Source: Kordia sp965283645 (GTDB lineage: Bacteria; Bacteroidota; Bacteroidia; Flavobacteriales; Flavobacteriaceae). From it: a DNA stretch of 64,000 bases. The notes under the pieces are model-generated. The model was not told the DNA's origin and searched no databases. It saw only the letters and a list, made by a program, of their open reading frames with translations. Position 1 is the stretch's first letter, and every line of letters begins with the position of its first letter. Positions 1-8,776 of the stretch are shown here, one piece after another. The position numbers were made by a program, and so were the translations under genes. The stretch covers positions 4,588,001 to 4,652,000 of the forward strand of contig NZ_CBDIPG010000001.1 in assembly GCF_965283645.1 (NCBI RefSeq). The letters are read 5' to 3'.

Positions 1-1
1 A

Positions 2-1990
2 GAATTAGAAAGTGAACAAATTAAATTCATTAACGAATATTGGTATTCAAAACAAATTGATGCTACTAGAGGTTTTAATAACACACATATTAATCTTGCT
101 GTTGAAAATCTCTATAACAAACGTTCAGGAAAACGACACAAACGACTTTCGCTACGACAAATTGTAAAATCTGATTTAGATTTATTTACTACGTTTTTTC
201 CTGTAATACTGACAACTCCAGATGTATGTAGTAATTTATTCAAAGGTAAAAATCAATATTTTGACATTGTAATGTTTGATGAAGCGAGTCAATTAAAATT
301 GGAAGATAATTTACCTGCGATGTTAAAAGGAAAGCAAATCATAATAGCTGGTGATGAACACCAAATGCCACCATCGAACTATTTTAGCAAAACATTTGAT
401 AGTGAAATAGATGATGAAGATTTTGAAGATGAAAATGAAATAAGGGTTGATCGTGACAATATGTTACTTTCTTGCGAATCATTGCTCGATTTTGCTTCTG
501 AGCTTAACTTTGATAAAAAACATCTTGACTTTCATTATCGTTCTCGACATCCATACTTAATAGATTTCTCAAATCACGCTTTTTACAATCAACGATTAAA
601 ACCATTACCAAACGAATTCGAGTATGTTCCGATTAGTTACGTTCCAGTAAATGGAACATATTTCGAGAGCGCAAATATTGCAGAAGTAGATACAATTCTA
701 TCTATTCTAGATAAAAATATTTCAAGATATCCTAATGGAGAATATCCATCTGTGGGAATCGCAACTTTCAATATTCATCAACGGAATCTAATCATAAGTA
801 AGATCAACGAACGACGAAAACTAGATCATTTTTATGAGTTCAATCAGAAAATACTAGAATTAGAGGAAAATGGACTTTTTGTAAAAAACCTTGAAAATAT
901 TCAAGGAGACGAGCGCGATGTCATCATTCTTTCTACAACGTATGGTTTTACAGAAGAAGGTAAGTTTGCACACCGATTCGGAGCTATCAATCACCAAAAA
1001 GGATACAAACTTCTCAATGTAATCATTACGAGAGCTAAATATAAAATATATGTATGTTCTTCCATTCCTGAAAAAGATTTCTTGGGTTACAAGGAATATC
1101 TAACAGCAGAAGGTGCAAATAATAGAAGAGCCGTTTTCTTTGCATATTTAGCATATGCAAAAGCTGTAAGCGATCAAAATGATGAAGCTCGACTCGCTAT
1201 TCTAAATGCACTTTCTGAGAATTCTAATAAAGGATCAAATTCGGCATATACAATACATGAAGGTTTAGAATCTCCATTTGAAGAAGAAGTATATAATGCC
1301 TTATTGGATCATTTTGATGAAAAAAACATCATTCCACAACTTCAATTTGCAGGATTTAGAATAGATATGGTGTACGATACAGGAAGTCCAGGGTTGCCAA
1401 AAATAGCAATAGAATGTGATGGCGCTTCATACCATTCGAGTCAAGAAGCATATTTACATGATAGGCATCGACAAAAGATACTAGAAAATCATGGTTTTGT
1501 GTTTCATAGAATTTGGAGTACAAATTGGTGGCGTAATTCTAAGAAAGAAACAGAACTACTTGTTCAGTTTATCAAAAATATTGAAAATAGTGATCCGACA
1601 TTATTTGAAGATAAATCGGAGACAAAATATGCCTTTACAAATGATGTTGAAGTGATTGGTGCTGTAATTCAAAATGACTTATTGGAATCAGAAGCTGAAA
1701 TATCAGATGTTATAGATGCAGTAAGTGAACCAAAAGAAAAACAAGTCAAACTATTTCAAGAAGTTATTAAAATAAACAGTAAAGTGAAGATTAAATATCT
1801 CAACAATGATAAAGATATTAAAGTACATATAGTCGATGAAGAAATAACAGCACCACAAAAATCAAAAAGAATTCAAAAAATAAATTGTAAATCAACACTG
1901 GGTGTTGCTTTAATTGGAGAGACTATCGGAAAACGAGTTAAAGTTGGTAAAATGGATAATTACGTTGAGGTATTGGAAATAAAAAATTAG
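2..1990 (+). CDS. Superfamily 1 helicase with C-terminal Vsr-like nuclease domain (5' partial)
   Basis: The reading frame is open from base 2, so the gene starts left of the window; 662 residues are visible. The Walker B/motif II sequence FDEASQ lies near visible residue 92, motif V-like NIQGDERDV near 299 and motif VI-like ITRAKYKIYV near 341. These are the C-terminal half of a DNA2/NAM7-type (AAA_11/AAA_12) helicase. Residues about 420-515 look like a Vsr/MTES_1575-type restriction endonuclease fold, with IECDGASYH and DRHRQKILENHG. The last 130 residues are charged and unassigned. The next gene starts 4 bp after the stop, so they are probably cotranscribed. Helicase-nuclease fusions of this kind are frequent in anti-phage islands; that role here is inferred from the neighbours. 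Confidence 0.85.
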   Translation, partial: ELESEQIKFINEYWYSKQIDATRGFNNTHINLAVENLYNKRSGKRHKRLSLRQIVKSDLDLFTTFFPVILTTPDVCSNLFKGKNQYFDIVMFDEASQLKLEDNLPAMLKGKQIIIAGDEHQMPPSNYFSKTFDSEIDDEDFEDENEIRVDRDNMLLSCESLLDFASELNFDKKHLDFHYRSRHPYLIDFSNHAFYNQRLKPLPNEFEYVPISYVPVNGTYFESANIAEVDTILSILDKNISRYPNGEYPSVGIATFNIHQRNLIISKINERRKLDHFYEFNQKILELEENGLFVKNLENIQGDERDVIILSTTYGFTEEGKFAHRFGAINHQKGYKLLNVIITRAKYKIYVCSSIPEKDFLGYKEYLTAEGANNRRAVFFAYLAYAKAVSDQNDEARLAILNALSENSNKGSNSAYTIHEGLESPFEEEVYNALLDHFDEKNIIPQLQFAGFRIDMVYDTGSPGLPKIAIECDGASYHSSQEAYLHDRHRQKILENHGFVFHRIWSTNWWRNSKKETELLVQFIKNIENSDPTLFEDKSETKYAFTNDVEVIGAVIQNDLLESEAEISDVIDAVSEPKEKQVKLFQEVIKINSKVKIKYLNNDKDIKVHIVDEEITAPQKSKRIQKINCKSTLGVALIGETIGKRVKVGKMDNYVEVLEIKN

Positions 1991-1994
1991 TAAA

Positions 1995-2900
1995 ATGAAA
2001 AATAAAAGTCAAAAAGAACTCGATGTTATAACATCAAAAGCGAGAGCAGATAAAGCTATAAATACGTTAAAAGGCATATTAATTGGTATAAACTCAGATG
2101 GCGAAGTGAATGAAAACGAAATCAATGAACTTCAAAATTGGGCAACTACGCATAAGGACTTAATTGACAGAAACCCTTTTAAAGAGTTTATGACAATAAT
2201 CCAAGAAACTGTAACAAATAATATACCTGCTACAGAAACTATTGATGACTTATACTGGCTATGTCAAAAATATGAGAATGATAATTTTTATTACAATACA
2301 GTAACTTCAGATTTACAAATACTTCAAGGAATTTGTCACGGAATTCTGACTGATGGTATCATAAAAGAAAAGGAAGTTTATGAGTTAGAATCTTGGTTAG
2401 AAGAAAATACACATCTTAGTACCTACTATCCTTATGATGAAATTAGAAGCTTACTATTATCAATTCTATCTGATGGTATAATAGAAGAAGAAGAATTACT
2501 AATTTTGAAAGCGTATCTAAATCAATTTGTCAATATAGAAAATAAGAAGATTGAAAGAAAAATTGATAGTGAAACTCAAGATGTACATATAAATAGTTAT
2601 TGTACGAGTGATCCTAACATTCAGATGGATGGAAAAACTTTTTGTATCACGGGAATATTAAAAAGTGGAAGCCGATCAACCTTAGAAAATGAAATTAGTG
2701 ATTTAGGAGGTATTCCAACAAAAACACTCACGAAAAAAACTGACTATTTAATTGTTGGAGACAATGGGAATTCTGCTTGGGCATTTGCTTGTTATGGTAG
2801 AAAAGTAGAAAAAGCTTTAGACTTGCGCAAAAGCGGTCATACAATTTCACTAATACACGAATTTGATTTTATTGATGTGCTTGAAGAACTAAAATCGTAA
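1995..2900 (+). CDS. TerB-like repeat protein with C-terminal BRCT domain
   Basis: A 301-residue protein with no signal peptide. The N-terminal half carries three similar helical segments with the pattern GI-x-DG-x(2)-xE-E (GINSDGEVNENEINEL, GILTDGIIKEKEVYEL, ILSDGIIEEEEL), which resemble TerB/tellurite-resistance helical repeats. The C-terminal about 85 residues are a BRCT domain (GKTFCITGILKSGSR, then LGG and KTDYLIVGDNGN), like those of NAD-dependent ligases and DNA polymerase III epsilon-type proteins. It starts 4 bp after the helicase-nuclease and ends 13 bp before the HEPN gene. The BRCT domain suggests binding to DNA ends or to a protein partner; the function is unknown. Confidence 0.75.
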   Translation: MKNKSQKELDVITSKARADKAINTLKGILIGINSDGEVNENEINELQNWATTHKDLIDRNPFKEFMTIIQETVTNNIPATETIDDLYWLCQKYENDNFYYNTVTSDLQILQGICHGILTDGIIKEKEVYELESWLEENTHLSTYYPYDEIRSLLLSILSDGIIEEEELLILKAYLNQFVNIENKKIERKIDSETQDVHINSYCTSDPNIQMDGKTFCITGILKSGSRSTLENEISDLGGIPTKTLTKKTDYLIVGDNGNSAWAFACYGRKVEKALDLRKSGHTISLIHEFDFIDVLEELKS

Positions 2901-2913
2901 ACTATTAGACTTA

Positions 2914-4395
2914 ATGAAAGTAGATGCTACTCAATTTCAAATACCTCAACTAGAATGGGAATGTATTGATTTTCCCTTAACTCTTACTAAGTTAGAATTT
3001 GAAAAAAGTAATTGGGGTTTTACTAAAGATGCGACTATCTCTATTTGGCGAGATGATAGATTAAAATTAAGGGCTAGAATTAGTGGAATTATAACAACTG
3101 TAAAAGAAATAGATCAAGATAATTTTATAGGGCAAGGAAATATTATTGAAGGACAAAAAATTACAGGACGTGACGCTAACAATAATTTAGTGACAATGAA
3201 TGAATCTTTTATCGGACATACATTATTCGAAGATTTTTTTCAAGATGGAAAAATTGTGTCTAAAGTTAAAGCAGAAATTACATTAGATTTTATTAAAATA
3301 GTTTATGATGATAAAATAAATGAATCTGCTAATACAATTAAGCTTGAGTGGTTTGTATGTAAAAGTATTTTAGCAAGATTTTATAATAGTACAACACGAT
3401 ATTCAAAAAAGAGTAAGAAAAGAATTCGTGCAGGAGTTGATCCTGAAGACAATGACTATAATCATTTAAAAGGAAGTAATACTTCTAGAGATTTTTGTAA
3501 GGTGCAATTAGAAAAATTAGAATTTTTAGTAGCTAAAGTGCCTGAGAATTTTATTCCAAGTGATATATCTGGATTATGTTTTGAGTTTCGTGAAATTCCA
3601 AAAGAAGAAAATTATGAGGATATTAGTGGAGCTTTGAGTTTTATCAGTTTTTTATTAGGAAACAAAATAAAAAAGATAGGATATAGTATCGTTAATGATA
3701 CCAAATTGGTTGAGAGTTTTGCATATTCTATAGATGAATATCCAGAAGATAATACAATGCCGTCGATAAAATTTAATTATCAATACGATTGGGGAAATTT
3801 TGCATATTTATTAAATACTTACTTACCAAAGTTCTTAGATATAAATAACGAACTCTTTTTAGATAAAGCAATTGCGAAATCCTTCATTGCTAACAATCTT
3901 CCAATTGGAACAAATTTACCAATTTTAGCAAGTGCTCTAGAAACTATAATATCTAAATACTTTCAATCAAAAAATATCAAAACCTTTGAGTATATATCAG
4001 AGAAAGAATATTTAGCCATTATAGCTAGTGATTTAGAATCAATTGCAGGTAAGCTTAAACACGTCAAAGGGCATGAAATAATGCTGCGAAAAATTAGTGG
4101 AGTTTTTAGAAAAAGTGCAAATGAAAAAACAACACAGTTCTTTAAATTAATTGATCTTAATGTAGGTGAGCAAGAACTAAAAGCAATTAATTTAAGGAAT
4201 AAAATGGCACATGGTAGTTCGGATTATTCCAAAAAGTCAAAAGTTTATAAAGATTTAATAGCTTCAAGAGTCTATGAAGTATTGTTCAATCGAGTAGTTT
4301 TAAAACTCTTAAATTATCAAGGGTATTATATAGATTATAGTTTGAAAGGAACTCCATTAAAGCATCTTGATTTGCCTTCTGGTACTAACACTTAA
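2914..4395 (+). CDS. ApeA-like HEPN domain protein, putative defence ribonuclease
   Basis: A 493-residue soluble protein. The N-terminal half is beta-rich and resembles ApeA N-terminal domains. The C-terminal part is helical and contains LRNKMAHGSSDY, which gives the RX4H motif of HEPN ribonucleases (Arg428 to His433). HEPN proteins of this layout abort infection by cleaving RNA in known systems such as ApeA. It lies in the same direction directly behind the helicase-nuclease and BRCT genes. Assignment to ApeA is by overall layout and motif; I could not compare profiles. A plain HEPN protein of another family is the main alternative. Confidence 0.65.
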   Translation: MKVDATQFQIPQLEWECIDFPLTLTKLEFEKSNWGFTKDATISIWRDDRLKLRARISGIITTVKEIDQDNFIGQGNIIEGQKITGRDANNNLVTMNESFIGHTLFEDFFQDGKIVSKVKAEITLDFIKIVYDDKINESANTIKLEWFVCKSILARFYNSTTRYSKKSKKRIRAGVDPEDNDYNHLKGSNTSRDFCKVQLEKLEFLVAKVPENFIPSDISGLCFEFREIPKEENYEDISGALSFISFLLGNKIKKIGYSIVNDTKLVESFAYSIDEYPEDNTMPSIKFNYQYDWGNFAYLLNTYLPKFLDINNELFLDKAIAKSFIANNLPIGTNLPILASALETIISKYFQSKNIKTFEYISEKEYLAIIASDLESIAGKLKHVKGHEIMLRKISGVFRKSANEKTTQFFKLIDLNVGEQELKAINLRNKMAHGSSDYSKKSKVYKDLIASRVYEVLFNRVVLKLLNYQGYYIDYSLKGTPLKHLDLPSGTNT

Positions 4396-5046
4396 AATAG
4401 TTCCACAAAATTTCTAATATTTTTTAATGAAAACTTTATCACTTTTATCAAACTATTATAAAAAAAATATAAAAGTTTACTTCAATATTTTGTGCTATTA
4501 CAACATAAATTTTTGGGAAACTTGATGAGAATTTCATTCTTATTGAATAAGAATAATTTTTTTATTTTGATCGGGTAATGATCATAAAATATTCTTTATC
4601 GAGTTTATGCTTTAAACTAATTTAACAAATATTATGCTACTTTTAAAGTAAACAAAAATCTATAAACTTTATTTCTATGGATAATAAATATACGTTTTTA
4701 ACGTAATAATATTATGGTTATATTGTAAATCTTACCTTTTTATAAAACATATTAATTGTTTTTAATAAACTTATTTTATATTCGTGTCAGAAAATATGTA
4801 AATGGTGTAGTTGAGTAGTATTTCCAACATTTAGTGAATTTTCAATATTTAAACTAATTAATATGAATGCTTATAATGTGGTATCAATCTATATCAAATT
4901 GAAAATTAGAGAAATAACATATTGTATCTCGATAATTACAAATACTAGTCAGTAATTAAAGTGATATAATTATTGATTGCAATCAATGAAGCGGAAACCG
5001 AAAAGCTATTAATAGAGTAGGTACAACAAAAATAATTTTTTAAATT
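4396..5046. other. Intergenic region, AT-rich, 651 bp
   Basis: No credible coding sequence was found. It separates the defence-like trio from the RiPP locus. The only conspicuous signal is a perfect 16-bp palindrome near its right end, listed separately. I see no clear TAnnTTTG promoter box. Confidence 0.6.
4972..4987. promoter_or_regulatory. 16-bp perfect palindrome upstream of RiPP precursors
   Basis: ATTGATTGCAATCAAT is a perfect palindrome ending 59 bp before the first precursor start. Its position suggests an operator for the RiPP operon. No regulator can be named. Confidence 0.4.
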
Positions 5047-5265
5047 ATGAAAAGAATACGTGAATTTGAAAAGGAAAATCATCAACTAGATAATAATACG
5101 CTATCTAAAATTCTAGGTGGAGATACAAAATATTCAAGTCGTGATTACAAAGGTACTGACGGCTGTATGCATCATTATACCGATGAATTTCAAGACTGTA
5201 ATGGTGATGGCGTTTGGAATCAAGGTACAGAACCAGGTAAAGATTGTGAAGAAATAGAATGTTAA
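5047..5265 (+). CDS. Grasp-with-spasm type RiPP precursor peptide 1
   Basis: A 72-residue peptide. The leader ends in LSKILGG (residues about 19-25), a double-glycine processing site for a C39-type peptidase/transporter. The core has four Cys and is rich in Asp and Glu. It contains DCNGDGVWNQGTE, which resembles an EF-hand/dockerin calcium loop, followed by a C-x4-EC tail. The paralogous next gene has the same plan. The nearby ATP-grasp and SPASM maturases make it the probable substrate for side-chain ester or amide crosslinking. No processing transporter lies in the window. Confidence 0.75.
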   Translation: MKRIREFEKENHQLDNNTLSKILGGDTKYSSRDYKGTDGCMHHYTDEFQDCNGDGVWNQGTEPGKDCEEIEC

Positions 5266-5283
5266 TTATCAAAAGAAATATTT

Positions 5284-5520
5284 ATGAAAAGTATCAATAA
5301 TTTTTTAAAAGAAAACAAAGAGATGAACCAAGGAAATTTAGCCAAAGTACTTGGAGGAGGCATTGAGCATTCCTATTGGACAGAAAATGAAACTGTTACA
5401 TGTATCACACATGTTTATGACACATTTGACGATAAAAATGGGGATAAACATAGAAATCCAGGGGAAAATGGTACAATATGTAAAGATGTTGAATGTTTTG
5501 AGTCTTGTCCCGATGTATAA
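5284..5520 (+). CDS. Grasp-with-spasm type RiPP precursor peptide 2
   Basis: A 78-residue paralogue of the preceding precursor, starting 18 bp after its stop. The leader ends LAKVLGGG. The core aligns with that of the first peptide: a Cys, then a D-x-F-D-x-NGD segment, an N-P-GE turn and the tail CKDVEC, with an added C-terminal ESCPDV. The shared acidic loop and Cys spacing suggest they are alternative substrates of the same maturases. A long hairpin follows immediately. Confidence 0.72.
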   Translation: MKSINNFLKENKEMNQGNLAKVLGGGIEHSYWTENETVTCITHVYDTFDDKNGDKHRNPGENGTICKDVECFESCPDV

Positions 5521-5534
5521 AGCCTCTTGACAAA

Positions 5535-5571
5535 AAATCATTTTGCACTAAAATTTAGTGCAAAATGATTT
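5535..5571. terminator. Long perfect hairpin between precursors and maturases
   Basis: Two 18-nt arms (AAATCATTTTGCACTAAA and its complement) are separated by a single base, about 15 bp after the second precursor gene. No strong T-run follows on the + strand. It may therefore be a partial terminator or an RNA stabiliser that keeps precursor mRNA in excess of maturase mRNA, rather than a full stop. Confidence 0.6.
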
Positions 5572-5616
5572 GAATTTATAGTAGTATTTAAAAATTAATA
5601 TCAAATCAATTATTAA

Positions 5617-6180
5617 ATGAATATCAAGCAACTTACTATATTATTTCTGATTGTCATTCTTACATTTTCATGCAAAAATAAGTACGATTTAAGTGTATCT
5701 GAAATTGAATTTCTGATAAAAGAGACTGACGAAATGCATGAAATTGATCAAGGAATACGTCACAAACTAATAGATTTGGACGTGTATTATGGTGTAGATC
5801 GAAAATCATATGGTTCTTTTTTATCTTTTAAAGACAAAAAAGAAATTCTAGGTAAAGAATATGCAGAATACAGGCGTAAAGGTGATAGTTTAAGAGAGGT
5901 CATGCATTCGATTGATGAAGTAAATACACAGAAACTGCTAGCGTTAACTAAACAATATGGCTTTCCTGGTAAAGAACGTTTAGGGACTTATCATGCAAGT
6001 GCTTATTTTATTTTTGTACACTCAGCAAGAAAATACTTTGACGAGATCCGTACATTAATAAATCAAGAATATGAAGCCAAACGAATTTCAGAATATGAAA
6101 GAGCGTATATTTTTTGGCATTTAGATGGAAGAAACGGTATGATGCCTTCCGTAAATGAAGATGGTTCGGTAAATTATTAA
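5617..6180 (+). CDS. Lipoprotein in RiPP locus, DUF6624-like
   Basis: 187 residues. A lipoprotein signal peptide ends LTFSC (Cys at about 19), so the mature protein should be membrane-anchored on the periplasmic side. The later part, with KQYGFPGKERLG, AYFIFVHSA and YIFWHLDGRNG, resembles DUF6624-type proteins; that match is from memory of the pattern. It lies between the precursors and the ATP-grasp gene, and the latter begins 17 bp downstream, so it is probably part of the operon. Its role is unknown; immunity or handling of the exported peptide are possibilities. Confidence 0.65.
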   Translation: MNIKQLTILFLIVILTFSCKNKYDLSVSEIEFLIKETDEMHEIDQGIRHKLIDLDVYYGVDRKSYGSFLSFKDKKEILGKEYAEYRRKGDSLREVMHSIDEVNTQKLLALTKQYGFPGKERLGTYHASAYFIFVHSARKYFDEIRTLINQEYEAKRISEYERAYIFWHLDGRNGMMPSVNEDGSVNY

Positions 6181-6197
6181 TTCTTTATTTTACTTAT

Positions 6198-7148
6198 ATG
6201 GCAATCATCATTACGGAAAATAAGGACACTACCACAAATAAAGTGATGGATTGGTGTTTAGCAAATAAAACTGATGTTCAAAGAATAAATAGTAACATGC
6301 TTACGAAAGTATCTTTTGAACTCAGCAACGAAACTAATTCACTACAATTAGATCAAGATGATATTTCTGCCGACGAAAAGATCTGGAACAGACGTGGAAA
6401 AATAAATACATTACCAAAAAAAGAATTGTTAGAAACTCCATTTTATCAATATTTAAAGAAAGAAGAAGACAGTTTTGTTAAATCGCTAGAACTCCATTTA
6501 AAAAGTCACAATTCATATACAGGCTCATATCTTCAAGAAGTTGAAAATTATAAAATCACGCATCTTTTACATGCAAAAAAGGTTGGATTAAAAATTCCGA
6601 AAACGTTTATCACTAACAGTAAAAAGCAACTTATAGAGTTTTATCAAAAGTACAAGCCAATTATTTCTAAAGATTTACGCTATTCTGTAAATGTAAGCGA
6701 TGGAAATTCACACTACAGTTCTATTGGAACTTTTGAAGTAACAAAAGTTATGTTAGATAATTTGGGAGATTATTTTGCACCGTGTTTTGCTCAAGAACGA
6801 ATAGATAAAAAAGTTGAAATTAGAGTATTTATCTTTAAAAAGAAGTTATTCCCAATGGCTATCTTTTCTCAAAAAAATGCCAAAACTAGCGTAGATTATA
6901 GAAATTATGATAACGAAAAACCAAATAGAGTTTCACCTTTTCAATTACCTAAAAAAATAGAAAAACAGTTGCTTTATTTTATGAATTTATCAAACTTAGA
7001 TACAGGCTCTATCGATCTAATTTTAAATCATAGGAATGAATTTGTCTTTTTAGAAGTGAATCCACAAGGGCAGATTGATTGGCTTTCTAAAAATTGCAAC
7101 TACTACATCGAAAAATATATTGCTAAAGAATTAGCTGATGAAAAATGA
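6198..7148 (+). CDS. gwsG: Grasp-with-spasm system ATP-grasp peptide maturase
   Basis: 316 residues with an ATP-grasp fold. PIISKDL supplies the nucleotide-binding Lys region, ERIDKKVEIRVF lies in the central domain, and SIDLILN with FLEVNPQGQ supplies the Mg-binding Asp, Glu and Asn. Enzymes of this family (MvdC/MvdD and graspetide ligases) join Asp or Glu side chains to Ser, Thr or Lys in precursor peptides using ATP. The acidic cores of the two upstream precursors fit. The end overlaps a small ORF by 11 bp. The pairing with a SPASM protein identifies the grasp-with-spasm class. Confidence 0.85.
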   Translation: MAIIITENKDTTTNKVMDWCLANKTDVQRINSNMLTKVSFELSNETNSLQLDQDDISADEKIWNRRGKINTLPKKELLETPFYQYLKKEEDSFVKSLELHLKSHNSYTGSYLQEVENYKITHLLHAKKVGLKIPKTFITNSKKQLIEFYQKYKPIISKDLRYSVNVSDGNSHYSSIGTFEVTKVMLDNLGDYFAPCFAQERIDKKVEIRVFIFKKKLFPMAIFSQKNAKTSVDYRNYDNEKPNRVSPFQLPKKIEKQLLYFMNLSNLDTGSIDLILNHRNEFVFLEVNPQGQIDWLSKNCNYYIEKYIAKELADEK

Positions 7149-7296
7149 TACTAAAAAAGTACTTCCACTTACGATTCAAAATGCTTCTATAAGTGAAAAA
7201 GTAAACAAAAAAAGTACAGTGCTGATTTCAATTAAAAAATATCAAAGTACACAAAACACAAATGATATATTTTATAGACCAATTTCCAAATTATAA
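7138..7296 (+). CDS. Small ORF between the two RiPP maturases
   Basis: A 52-codon ORF beginning MKNDTKKVLPL and ending RPISKL. It starts inside the last codons of the ATP-grasp gene (11-bp overlap) and stops 6 bp before the SPASM maturase ATG. That tight fit fills an otherwise empty 154-bp gap and suggests translational coupling. It is Lys- and Thr-rich, has no Cys, no double glycine and no membrane segment. It could be a real small partner protein or the remnant of one. No homologue is recognised. Confidence 0.45.
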   Translation: MKNDTKKVLPLTIQNASISEKVNKKSTVLISIKKYQSTQNTNDIFYRPISKL

Positions 7297-7302
7297 ACTT
7301 TT

Positions 7303-8388
7303 ATGAACACACTTCCTGTTTTAAAAATGCATAGTAATTGTGTTGTGGTAAAAGGTGCTAACAGAAGTACTATTTATGATTTACAACGTAATGAGGTGAA
7401 ACTTATTCCTAGTGATTTACAAAATCTCATAGAACAGCATGAAGGAAAAACAATTGAAGAAATAAAGACGCAATACAACGAATCAGATCATGAGGTTGTG
7501 GAAGAATATCTTAATTTCTTATTGGAACATGAATATGCTTTTTTTACAGACACACCAGAATTTTATCCCAAACTAAATACTGCGTGGTTTGAATCTTATA
7601 TAATAACCAACGCAATTATTGACATTAATTCAGATTCAGATTACGACTTTATAAAAGTACTTTCTCAATTAGATGATTTGAATTGTAAACATGTAGAAAT
7701 TCGTTTTTTTGATACAATAAAACTCAATAAAGTTACTGAGCTATTAGAATTTTTAAACGAAACCGAATCTATAGTATCTTCCATAAATTTTGTAGTTTCT
7801 TTTACGGAAGAATTTAGAGTTGAGCAACTAACAGAATTATTCCAAAGACAACCAAGAATTTGCTCTTTCTTAATTTACAATCATGCAAAAGAAAATTTTA
7901 TTAAGCCGCTACAAGGAAATTATATAAAATATATAAAGTATGTCACAAAAAATATCACATCAGCTTCACATTGTGGTGTGATTTCAACCGAATATTTCTC
8001 TCCTAATAGTAAAGCATATACTGAAAGCTTACAGCACAATTCTTGCTTAAACAGAAAAATATCAGTTGATGTAAGCGGCAATATAAAAAACTGCCCTTCA
8101 ATGTCCGACCATTTTGGCAATATTCAAGAAACAACACTTTCAGAAGCATTGAATAAAAAGGAATTCAAAAAATATTGGAATGTTACCAAAGATCAAATTG
8201 ATACTTGCAAAGACTGCGAGTTCAGACATATATGTACAGATTGTCGTGCATTCACAGAAAATCCCGAAGACAACTATTCAAAACCTTTGAAATGTGGATA
8301 CAATCCATATACGAATGAATGGACGGAATGGTCTACGAATCCATTGAAGCAAAAAGCGATCAAATATTATCATCTAAATATGAGTTAG
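7303..8388 (+). CDS. gwsS: Grasp-with-spasm system SPASM-domain peptide maturase
   Basis: 361 residues. The C-terminal SPASM region has Cys248, Cys264, a C302-x2-C305-x5-C311-x2-C314 cluster and Cys330, a pattern that binds auxiliary iron-sulphur clusters. The N-terminal and middle parts (a RiPP-recognition-like start, then alternating beta/alpha segments as in a radical SAM barrel) lack the CxxxCxxC motif of radical SAM enzymes. It may therefore act as a partner or a degenerate barrel rather than a radical enzyme. It is the last gene of the RiPP operon. The family assignment rests on the SPASM pattern plus the ATP-grasp neighbour. Confidence 0.82.
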   Translation: MNTLPVLKMHSNCVVVKGANRSTIYDLQRNEVKLIPSDLQNLIEQHEGKTIEEIKTQYNESDHEVVEEYLNFLLEHEYAFFTDTPEFYPKLNTAWFESYIITNAIIDINSDSDYDFIKVLSQLDDLNCKHVEIRFFDTIKLNKVTELLEFLNETESIVSSINFVVSFTEEFRVEQLTELFQRQPRICSFLIYNHAKENFIKPLQGNYIKYIKYVTKNITSASHCGVISTEYFSPNSKAYTESLQHNSCLNRKISVDVSGNIKNCPSMSDHFGNIQETTLSEALNKKEFKKYWNVTKDQIDTCKDCEFRHICTDCRAFTENPEDNYSKPLKCGYNPYTNEWTEWSTNPLKQKAIKYYHLNMS

Positions 8389-8605
8389 TATTTTCGCACA
8401 ATACTATTTTCAATAAGAATCTTCAAACCGTAAAAATTGAAAGGTAAAACCATAAATTAATCAAATTGCTTTTTAAGTTAATTATATAGCACTAACTTTT
8501 TATTATATTGTAAAACATTTACTGCCGTAGCAGGAATGAACTTTCTGACAGTACCTTTTTTAAATACATTTGATTTATAAGTATGAATCTTTAAATCAAA
8601 TAAAC

Positions 8606-8776
8606 ATGAAAAAAGTAGTATTAGTAGTTTTATTCTTGGTAGGGTTTAATTTAATGAGTTGTGAACCACAGAGTTTAGCAGACCAAGAGTATGAAGAAAT
8701 CGAATCAACGGATAAAAACAACAACGGAACAGTCGGAAATAGTGGTGGACACGATCCAGACGAAGATTACAATTAG
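8606..8776 (+). CDS. Small lipoprotein
   Basis: 56 residues from the ATG at 8606, chosen because the signal peptide MKKVVLVVLFLVGFNLMSC begins there; an in-frame ATG at 8570 would add 12 residues before it. The lipobox is LMSC (Cys19). The mature part is short, acidic and Asn/Gly-rich. The downstream membrane protein frame begins inside this gene. Function unknown. Confidence 0.55.
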   Translation: MKKVVLVVLFLVGFNLMSCEPQSLADQEYEEIESTDKNNNGTVGNSGGHDPDEDYN

